NCBI GenBank assembly: GCA_017549745.1
Contig: JAFYUA010000012.1
Location: 1-5,519 of the forward strand
From: Clostridia bacterium
GTDB taxonomy: Bacteria > Bacillota > Clostridia > UMGS1810
Direction of reading: 5' to 3'
Length of the DNA: 5,519 bases
Shown here: one piece after another, positions 1 through 5,305 of the stretch
Position numbering within the stretch: the stretch's first letter is position 1
Layout of the letters: every line of letters begins with the position of its first letter
The notes under the pieces: model-generated
Told to the model about the DNA's origin: nothing
The model's input: only the letters and a program-made list of their open reading frames with translations
Database searches by the model: none
Position numbers and translations under genes: made by a program

Positions 1-65
1 AATGGCCGCACCGGTGTGGAGTGCGAGGATATCCGCCTGATGGCAGAAACCGCACAGCAGATGGT
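1..65. other. Left-edge segment not resembling adhE (possible junction or contig-end artefact)
   Basis: These bases should encode the AdhE stretch just before the AAVEAGAPEG region, normally similar to an SPHPRAKxxT-type segment, but none of the three + frames gives that. The adhE frame reads Pro/Arg/Gly-rich residues here. Frame 1 is open from base 1 to a TAG at 91-93 and reads more like an ordinary protein (GVECEDIRLMAETAQQM). G+C in the first 60 bases is 37/60 (62%), clearly above the body of the gene as read by eye. Either a foreign piece is joined to adhE near 60-75 or the contig end is unreliable. The source of the piece was not recognised. Confidence 0.5.
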
Positions 66-2291
66 TCGCTCTTCCATTGGGAGGCTGCAGTAGAAGCAGG
101 TGCACCTGAGGGCATAATCGATTGGATTGATGTGCCAAGCCTTGAAATGACAAACACCGTAATGAAAGAAGCCGACATCATCCTTGCCACAGGCGGTCCC
201 GGAAGGGGAAAGGCAGCATATTCAAGCGGCAAGCCCGCACTCGGTGTTGGTGCAGGCAACACTCCTGCCATCATTGACGAAAGTGCCGATATTCTGCTTG
301 CAGTAAACTCCATCATTCATTCCAAAACCTTTGACAACGGCATGATTTGTGCATCGGAGCAGTCAGTTATCGTTCAGGAAAACATATACGAAGCCGTAAA
401 AAATGAATTTGCCGAGAGAGGTTGTTATTTTCTAAGCAGCGCCGAGACCGAAAAAGTAAGAAAGACCATCATAATAAACGGCGCTCTCAACGCAAAGATA
501 GTTGGTCAGAAGGCGTCAAAAATTGCAGAGCTTGCTCAAGTTAAAGTGCCCGAGGGCACCAAAATCCTCATTGGTGAAGTTGAATCGGTTGATATAAGCG
601 AAGAATTTGCCCACGAAAAGCTCTCTCCTGTGCTTGCAATGTACAAAGCAAAGGATTTTGAAGATGCTCTTGCAAAGGCAGAGCAGCTTGTAGCCGACGG
701 TGGCTATGGTCACACCTCTTCTCTCTATATCAACGAAGTGACCGAAACAGAAAAGATAAATAAATTTGCTCATCGCATGAAAACCTGCCGAATCCTCGTT
801 AACACTCCATCTTCACACGGCGGCATCGGTGACCTTTACAATTTCAAGCTTGCTCCGTCTCTCACACTTGGCTGCGGCTCATGGGGCGGCAACTCGGTCA
901 GCGAAAATGTAGGCGTAAAACATCTGGTTAATATAAAAACAGTAGCAGAAAGAAGGGAAAACATGCTTTGGTTCCGCACTCCCGAAAAGGTATACATCAA
1001 AAAAGGCTGTCTGCCTATTGCTCTCGATGAACTCAAAAATGTGATGAACAAAAAGAGAGCATTCATCGTTACAGACACATTCCTCTATGAAAATGGCTAC
1101 ACCAAGCCTATTTGTGACAAGCTCGACGAAATGGGCATAGCACACACCACATTCTTTGATGTTCAGCCTGACCCCACTTTGGAAAATGCCAAAAACGGTG
1201 CAGCTCAGATGGCTTCATTCAAGCCCGACACAATCATCGCACTCGGCGGCGGCTCGGCAATGGACGCAGCCAAAATCATGTGGGTGCTCTATGAACACCC
1301 CGAAGCAGACTTCATGGACATGGCAATGCGCTTTATCGACATCCGCAAAAGAATATACACCTTCCCCAAAATGGGCGAAAAAGCATATTTCATTGCAATT
1401 CCCACCTCTGCAGGCACAGGCTCTGAGGTTACTCCCTTTGCAGTTATCACCGATGAAAAAACAGGCGTGAAATATCCCCTTGCTGACTATGAGCTCATGC
1501 CCAACATGGCAATTGTAGACACCGATTTCCACATGTCTGCTCCCAAGGGTCTCACCGCAGCTTCGGGCATCGACGCTGTGACTCACGCAGTAGAAGCTTA
1601 TGCTGCAATGCTCGCAACTGACTATACCGACGGTCTCGCTCTCAAAGCACTCAAAACAATTTTTGAATATCTGCCCAAAGCATATGAAAACGGTCAGACA
1701 GATATCTTAGCCCGCGAAAAGATGGCAAATGCAGCCACTATGGCAGGCATGGCATTTGCAAATGCGTTCCTCGGAATATGCCACTCCATGGCACACAAGC
1801 TCGGCGCTTTCCATCATTTGCCCCACGGTGTTGCAAATGCTCTCATGATAGAAGAGGTTATCCGCTTTAATAGCGCAGAGTCTCCTGTAAAGATGGGCAC
1901 ATTCTCACAGTATGACCACCCCCACACCCTTGCGCGCTATGGTGAAATAGCAGATTATCTTGGTCTTGGCGGCAATACCGACGAAGAAAAACTCGAAGCA
2001 CTCATAGGTGCCATAAATGCACTCAAAGCCAAAGTCGGCATAAAAGAAACCATCAAGGATTACGGCATCGATGAAAAAGTATTCCTTGCAAGCCTTGATG
2101 AAATGACCGAACAGGCATTTGATGACCAGTGCACAGGCGCAAACCCCAGATATCCTCTCATGAGCGAAATCAAGCAGATGTATCTCAATGCATACTACGG
2201 CAAACATTTTGAAGAGACCGATAAGCCCGATGCATCACACATAGATTCGTCAAAAAAAGGCGATGCAGTAAAAAAAGCATATCAGAAATAA
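21..2291 (+). CDS. adhE: Bifunctional acetaldehyde-CoA/alcohol dehydrogenase AdhE, 5'-truncated
   Basis: Cytoplasmic fusion enzyme that reduces acetyl-CoA to acetaldehyde and then to ethanol with two NADH, a main electron sink in fermentation. Numbering from the GTG at 21, residues ~21-320 are the CoA-acylating aldehyde dehydrogenase half: the catalytic Cys is C110 (codon 348-350, motif NGMICASEQ), with KPALGVGAGNTP at 71-82. The linker AERRENMLWFRTPEKVYIK leads into the iron-dependent alcohol dehydrogenase half, with NAD-binding GGGSAMD at 409-415 and Fe2+ ligands D518, H522, H588 and H602, whose spacing matches E. coli AdhE (D653/H657/H723/H737). Comparison with E. coli numbering puts about 135 N-terminal residues outside the window, so GTG 21 is not the true start; the frame is open from base 3. 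AdhE-like sequence begins only around LFHWEAAVEAG (bases ~69 on). GRG at residues 61-63 departs from the family's conserved GMV. The C-terminus is complete, with a Lys/Ala-rich tail. Identity is very secure; only the 5' edge is doubtful. Confidence 0.96.
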   Translation: MRGYPPDGRNRTADGSLFHWEAAVEAGAPEGIIDWIDVPSLEMTNTVMKEADIILATGGPGRGKAAYSSGKPALGVGAGNTPAIIDESADILLAVNSIIHSKTFDNGMICASEQSVIVQENIYEAVKNEFAERGCYFLSSAETEKVRKTIIINGALNAKIVGQKASKIAELAQVKVPEGTKILIGEVESVDISEEFAHEKLSPVLAMYKAKDFEDALAKAEQLVADGGYGHTSSLYINEVTETEKINKFAHRMKTCRILVNTPSSHGGIGDLYNFKLAPSLTLGCGSWGGNSVSENVGVKHLVNIKTVAERRENMLWFRTPEKVYIKKGCLPIALDELKNVMNKKRAFIVTDTFLYENGYTKPICDKLDEMGIAHTTFFDVQPDPTLENAKNGAAQMASFKPDTIIALGGGSAMDAAKIMWVLYEHPEADFMDMAMRFIDIRKRIYTFPKMGEKAYFIAIPTSAGTGSEVTPFAVITDEKTGVKYPLADYELMPNMAIVDTDFHMSAPKGLTAASGIDAVTHAVEAYAAMLATDYTDGLALKALKTIFEYLPKAYENGQTDILAREKMANAATMAGMAFANAFLGICHSMAHKLGAFHHLPHGVANALMIEEVIRFNSAESPVKMGTFSQYDHPHTLARYGEIADYLGLGGNTDEEKLEALIGAINALKAKVGIKETIKDYGIDEKVFLASLDEMTEQAFDDQCTGANPRYPLMSEIKQMYLNAYYGKHFEETDKPDASHIDSSKKGDAVKKAYQK

Positions 2292-2292
2292 A

Positions 2293-2298
2293 AGGAGG
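2293..2298 (+). promoter_or_regulatory. Ribosome binding site of the kinase-like gene
   Basis: A perfect AGGAGG lies 8 nt before ATG 2307, just after the adhE stop codon. It fixes the start of the downstream gene. The 15-nt gap leaves no obvious room for a promoter, which suggests co-transcription with adhE. Confidence 0.85.
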
Positions 2299-2306
2299 AT
2301 ACGAAA

Positions 2307-2993
2307 ATGAAACTTGACCGAGTGATTGCAGTAAGAAACAACAAAACTATCTATCGTGACGGCGACAGATGTATCAAAGTATTCAGCCAGGATTATTCCA
2401 AAGCAGATGTGCTCAACGAAGCACTTAATCAGGCAAGAATCGAAGAAACAGGGCTCAACCTTCCTAAAATTTTGGAAATCACCACCATCGATGGTAAGTG
2501 GGCAATTGTGACAGAGTATATAAAAGGCAAAACCCTTGCCGAGATTATGGAAGAAGATGAAGAAAACAAAGAAAAATATCTCAATCTTTTGGTAGATTTG
2601 CAGCTCGAAGTAAACTCCAAGACCTGCCCTCTTTTAGGCAAGCTCAAAGACAAAATGAATCGTAAAATAAGCATGTCAGAGCTTGATGCAACCACACGCT
2701 ATGACCTGCACACACGCCTTGAAGGCATGCCCAAGCACAACAAGGTGTGCCACGGCGATTTTAACCCGTCAAACATCATTATAACCGAAGACGGCACCCC
2801 CTATATCATAGACTGGGCACATGCAACTCAGGGTAATGCTTCGGCAGATGCCGCAAGAACATATCTTCTTTTCTGGCTAAACGGCGACATTGAGGGAGCC
2901 AAGAAATATCTTGACATATTCTGTCAAAAAGCAACACCGCCAAGCAGTATGTTCAGAAATGGATGCCGATTGTGGCAGCATCACAGTCGGTAA
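2307..2993 (+). CDS. APH/choline-kinase-fold phosphotransferase, C-terminus altered by a frameshift
   Basis: A small protein-kinase-like phosphotransferase of the aminoglycoside phosphotransferase superfamily; it resembles the short clostridial/Fibrobacter proteins grouped, from memory, as TIGR02172. The substrate is unknown and drug resistance should not be assumed. Visible motifs are a likely ATP-binding lysine K24 (RCIKVF), hinge-like VTEYIKG at 68-74, the catalytic loop HGDFNPSN at 149-156 (catalytic D151, N156) and the metal-binding IIDW at 167-170 (D169), followed by DAARTYLLFW. All catalytic elements are intact. After K208 the reading changes to an unlikely ATPPSSMFRNGC... ending at 2993, whereas the frame one base back continues with a family-like tail to 3055. 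The intact protein would be 249 residues rather than 228. The start is set by AGGAGG at 2293-2298. It follows adhE by 15 nt and is probably in its transcript. Fold assignment is strong; the biological role is not known. Confidence 0.85.
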   Translation: MKLDRVIAVRNNKTIYRDGDRCIKVFSQDYSKADVLNEALNQARIEETGLNLPKILEITTIDGKWAIVTEYIKGKTLAEIMEEDEENKEKYLNLLVDLQLEVNSKTCPLLGKLKDKMNRKISMSELDATTRYDLHTRLEGMPKHNKVCHGDFNPSNIIITEDGTPYIIDWAHATQGNASADAARTYLLFWLNGDIEGAKKYLDIFCQKATPPSSMFRNGCRLWQHHSR

Positions 2994-3055
2994 AAGGCAA
3001 CGAAAAAGAACGCGAATTTTTGCTTTCGTGGGTAGATGTTGTAGATTACGAATAA
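2926..3055 (+). pseudogene. Out-of-frame C-terminal tail of the kinase-like gene (one-base indel)
   Basis: From the A5 run at 2926-2930 the -1 frame encodes AKQYVQKWMPIVAASQ (from 2939), then a stretch ending REFLLSWVDVVDYE, stopping at TAA 3053-3055. This looks like the natural C-terminal helix of the kinase family above. Adding one A to the run would join it exactly to Q207-K208 and give a 249-residue protein. No start codon or ribosome binding site precedes the tail, so it is not an independent gene. A sequencing or assembly deletion in the A-run, or a recent inactivating mutation, explains it best. Confidence 0.8.
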
Positions 3056-3066
3056 AAAATAAATCT

Positions 3067-3092
3067 CAAAGCTCTGCCACGGCAGAGCTTTG
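3067..3092 (+). terminator. Intergenic hairpin: weak or partial terminator, or RNA processing/stability element
   Basis: Perfect inverted repeat: CAAAGCTCTGC (3067-3077), loop CACG, GCAGAGCTTTG (3082-3092), an 11-bp stem just after the kinase tail. On the + strand it is followed by AATACGAAAA, with no T-run, so it is not a classic Rho-independent terminator in that direction. An A-rich run (about 3051-3063) lies on the left side, so on the minus strand the hairpin is followed by a T-rich stretch, although no minus-strand gene is visible. It may attenuate or separate the adhE-kinase transcript from the ferredoxin-hydrogenase cluster. The hairpin is certain; its function is not. Confidence 0.55.
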
Positions 3093-3103
3093 AATACGAA
3101 AAA

Positions 3104-3109
3104 AAGGAG
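3104..3109 (+). promoter_or_regulatory. Ribosome binding site of the first mini-ferredoxin
   Basis: AAGGAG in an A-rich leader, 9 nt before ATG 3119. It sits 11 nt after the hairpin, so folding of the hairpin leaves it exposed. I saw no convincing -35/-10 promoter pair in the 63-nt gap. Confidence 0.8.
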
Positions 3110-3118
3110 ACTGGGAGT

Positions 3119-3361
3119 ATGAAAATAACAGTATGTATAGGCAGTTCCTGCCATATCAAGGGTTCTCGTCAGGTAGTAGAACAGCTTCAATATCTTATAG
3201 CTCAAAATAATCTTGGCGACAAATTAGAACTCGGAGGCACCTTTTGCATGGGCAAATGTCAGCAGGGAGTGTGTGTGACGGTAGACGATGAGTTCTTTTC
3301 TGTGACACCCGACACAGTGGAGGAATTTTTCAAAGCCGAAGTTCTGGCAAAGGTGAAATAA
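3119..3361 (+). CDS. Thioredoxin-like [2Fe-2S] ferredoxin, NuoE-type, first of a tandem pair
   Basis: Predicted soluble electron carrier of 80 residues with the thioredoxin-like [2Fe-2S] ferredoxin fold found at the C-terminus of NuoE/HydC subunits. Four cysteines in the family pattern Cx4C...Cx3C are C6 and C11 (CIGSSCHIKG) and C43 and C47 (FCMGKC). A fifth, C52, follows in the GVCVTVDDE strand and is absent from the neighbouring copy. The N-terminal helical region of full-length NuoE (~160 residues) is missing, so this is a stand-alone cluster domain, not a complete complex I-type subunit. It is followed after 1 nt by a paralogue and then by the sensor hydrogenase, so a role in carrying electrons to or from that protein is a reasonable inference. 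The start is supported by AAGGAG at 3104-3109. Confidence 0.9.
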   Translation: MKITVCIGSSCHIKGSRQVVEQLQYLIAQNNLGDKLELGGTFCMGKCQQGVCVTVDDEFFSVTPDTVEEFFKAEVLAKVK

Positions 3362-3362
3362 C

Positions 3363-3623
3363 ATGCTTATTCAGATATGTGTAGGCAGCTCTTGCCATCT
3401 CAAGGGCTCAGGCGAAATAGTGGAGCTCTTTAGTGAATATATAGAAAAACACGGCCTCGAAGATGAAATTGCTCTTTCGGGCAGCTTTTGCATAGGCAAA
3501 TGCAATAGACTCGGAGTGACAGTGCAGATAGATGATGACATACACACAGGAGTAACCAAGGAAAATTTCAAAGAGTTTTTCACTCAAAATGTGCTGTCGC
3601 AATTTTCTGACGAAAGGAAATAA
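3363..3623 (+). CDS. Thioredoxin-like [2Fe-2S] ferredoxin, NuoE-type, second of a tandem pair
   Basis: An 86-residue paralogue of the preceding gene with the same cluster ligands: C6 and C11 (CVGSSCHLKG) and C43 and C47 (FCIGKC). It lacks the extra C52 and has a one-residue shift in the following GVTVQIDDD strand. It predicts a small cytoplasmic [2Fe-2S] carrier. Its ATG is 1 nt past the previous stop, with an AAAGGTG ribosome binding site at 3349-3355 inside the upstream gene, so translation is probably coupled. The sensor hydrogenase starts 5 nt downstream. The two copies are alike at the cluster loops but differ widely between them, so the duplication is not recent and the copies may have different potentials or partners. 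Which partner each uses cannot be told from sequence. Confidence 0.9.
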   Translation: MLIQICVGSSCHLKGSGEIVELFSEYIEKHGLEDEIALSGSFCIGKCNRLGVTVQIDDDIHTGVTKENFKEFFTQNVLSQFSDERK

Positions 3624-3628
3624 CAAAT

Positions 3629-5305
3629 ATGCCCAATTGTTTGACTCTAAAAAAATCCAATTGCAGAAACTGTCACAAATGCATACGACACTGCCCTGTA
3701 AAAGCAATAAGATTTTCGGGCAATCAGGCACATATTATAGGTAATGAGTGCATTTTATGCGGGCAGTGCTTTGTGGTGTGCCCTCAAAATGCTAAGCAGA
3801 TAGTAGACGAAACCGAAAAGGCAAAGGTGTTTTTGCAAAGCGGCGACCCCGTGATTGTGAGCCTTGCGCCGTCATTTGTGGCAAATTATGATGGCGTGGG
3901 CATAGGAGCAATGAAAGACGCGCTCCAAAAGCTTGGCTTTTATGATGTGGAAGAAACTGCAATCGGCGCTACTATGGTAAAAAATGAATATGAAAAAATG
4001 ATAAAAGAAGAAGGCCGCGACATCATCATAAGCTCGTGTTGCCACAGCATCAATCTTCTCATTCAGAAATATTTTCCCAAAGAGCTTGAATATCTGGCAG
4101 ATGTTGTGTCTCCCATGCAGGCTCATTGCATCGACATAAAAAAGAGATATCCCAATGCAAAAACGGTGTTCATCGGCCCTTGCGTTGCCAAAAAAGACGA
4201 AGCCGAGCACTATGAAGACATAGTTGATGCAGTGCTCACCTTTGAAGAGCTAACCAATTGGCTCAAAGAGGAAAACATCGAAATCAACCGCCAAAAAGAC
4301 TCAAGTCCTGAGAGCAGGGCAAGATTTTTCCCCACAACCGGCGGAATACTCAAAACAATGGCTCACTCCTCAAACGGCTACACCTACCTTGCACTCGACG
4401 GTGTTGAAAATTGCATCAGCGCACTGCGCGACATAGAAAACGGCAAAATCCACAAATGCTTCATTGAAATGTCGGCTTGTGTGGGCAGCTGTGTGGGAGG
4501 GCCTGTGATGGAAAAATATCACCGCTCGCCCGTTATGGACTATGTGACAGTGTCGGAATTTGCAGGAGAGAGGGATTTCGATGTGGTTCAGCCATCATCA
4601 TTTGAGCTCAAAAAGCATTTTGAATACATAGAGCATCGCCTCTCAAAACCCAGCGAATCAGAAATAAATGCAGTTCTTCGTCAGATGGGCAAATTCAAGC
4701 CCTCCGATGAACTCAACTGCGGATCTTGCGGCTACAACACCTGCCGCGACAAAGCCATTGCAATTTGTCAGGGTAAGGCGGAAATATCGATGTGTCTGCC
4801 GTTTTTAAAAGACAAAGCCGAGAGCTTTTCAGATTCTATTGTCAAAAACACTCCCAACGGAATCATCGTGCTCAACGAAAATCTTGAAGTACAGCAGATT
4901 AACGAAGCCGCACGCAAAATAATGAATATCCGTTATGATTCAGACATCCTCGGCGACCAGGTAATCAGAGTTCTTGACCCGACAGTGTTTCTCGAAGTGA
5001 AAAGAACAGGCAAAGATGTGCGCAATCAGAGAGTGTATCTGGCAGAATATAAGCGATATGTGGAGCAGACAATCGTATATGATGATGACTCCCATATGCT
5101 CATTGGAATCATGCGCGATGTTACCGACGAAGAAAAAGAACGCGAAAAAAAGGAAAACATCAGCCGTCAGACCATGGAGGTTGCCGACAAGGTGGTCGAC
5201 AAGCAGATGCGCATAGTTCAGGAAATAGCATCACTGCTTGGCGAAACCGCCGCCGAAACAAAAATAGCACTTGCTAAACTAAAGGAGTCTATAGCTGATG
5301 AATGA
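3629..5305 (+). CDS. hydS: Putative sensory [FeFe]-hydrogenase (HydS-type, group C): ferredoxin, H-cluster, Fe-S and PAS domains
   Basis: A 558-residue cytoplasmic protein, likely an H2 or redox sensor rather than a bulk hydrogenase. In order: two [4Fe-4S] motifs (C12/C15/C18/C22 and C41/C44/C47/C51); an H-cluster domain at ~74-335 with loop 1 SSCCHS (C137, C138), loop 2 GPCVAKKDE (C185) and loop 3 FIEMSACVGSC (C284, C288), so all expected cluster cysteines are present; a further four-Cys Fe-S module (C364, C367, C372, C389; C380 also nearby) of the CxxCGxxxC type; a PAS domain at ~400-498 (NTPNGIIVLNENLEV to MLIGIMRDVTD); and a charged helix, probably coiled coil, at ~500-555. The loops depart from the catalytic consensus TSCCPxW / MPCxxKKxE / MACPGGCxxGGGQP, as in sensory group C enzymes. 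The start has AAAGGA at 3613-3618, 10 nt upstream. The gene overlaps the downstream phosphatase by 8 nt, which supports a signalling role. The HydS name rests on architecture; it could act in another redox sensing step. Confidence 0.88.
   Translation: MPNCLTLKKSNCRNCHKCIRHCPVKAIRFSGNQAHIIGNECILCGQCFVVCPQNAKQIVDETEKAKVFLQSGDPVIVSLAPSFVANYDGVGIGAMKDALQKLGFYDVEETAIGATMVKNEYEKMIKEEGRDIIISSCCHSINLLIQKYFPKELEYLADVVSPMQAHCIDIKKRYPNAKTVFIGPCVAKKDEAEHYEDIVDAVLTFEELTNWLKEENIEINRQKDSSPESRARFFPTTGGILKTMAHSSNGYTYLALDGVENCISALRDIENGKIHKCFIEMSACVGSCVGGPVMEKYHRSPVMDYVTVSEFAGERDFDVVQPSSFELKKHFEYIEHRLSKPSESEINAVLRQMGKFKPSDELNCGSCGYNTCRDKAIAICQGKAEISMCLPFLKDKAESFSDSIVKNTPNGIIVLNENLEVQQINEAARKIMNIRYDSDILGDQVIRVLDPTVFLEVKRTGKDVRNQRVYLAEYKRYVEQTIVYDDDSHMLIGIMRDVTDEEKEREKKENISRQTMEVADKVVDKQMRIVQEIASLLGETAAETKIALAKLKESIADE
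5281..5287 (+). promoter_or_regulatory. Ribosome binding site inside the hydrogenase gene, for the phosphatase
   Basis: AAAGGAG lies 10 nt before ATG 5298, within the last codons of the hydrogenase-like gene. It selects ATG 5298 over the nearby ATG at 5302, whose frame stops after six codons. Confidence 0.8.

Noticed and set aside
1156..1470. + strand open frame of 104 codons inside adhE
   Set aside because: It overlaps the well-supported Fe-alcohol dehydrogenase domain in another frame, has Ser/Gln/Thr-rich composition typical of shadow frames and shows no recognisable motif.
1215..1586. Minus-strand open frame of 123 codons inside adhE
   Set aside because: It is antisense to conserved AdhE motifs (GGGSAMD and the Fe-ligand region) and its Cys/His-rich content mirrors that; no family resemblance.
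2920..2945. Programmed -1 ribosomal frameshift site
   Set aside because: The sequence around CAA-AAA-G lacks a proper X-XXY-YYZ heptamer, and I saw no clear stimulatory stem just downstream; a simple A-run indel is more economical.
3030..3065. Possible promoter (TTGTAG with an A/T-rich stretch) before the mini-ferredoxins
   Set aside because: No -10 hexamer at a suitable 16-18 nt spacing; the A/T-rich bases are better explained by the end of the kinase tail and the hairpin flank.
2890..3093. + strand open frame of 67 codons across the kinase end and hairpin
   Set aside because: It is in neither the kinase frame nor the preserved tail frame, runs through the hairpin and has Arg/Lys/Cys-rich unnatural composition.
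3129..3500. Direct DNA repeat between the two mini-ferredoxin genes
   Set aside because: The similarity is limited to short cluster-loop segments with many silent changes, so it reflects paralogous proteins and not a mobile or recent repeat.
3872..4210. Minus-strand open frame of 112 codons inside the hydrogenase gene
   Set aside because: It is antisense to the conserved H-cluster loop 1 and 2 region, Phe/His-rich, with no recognisable domain.
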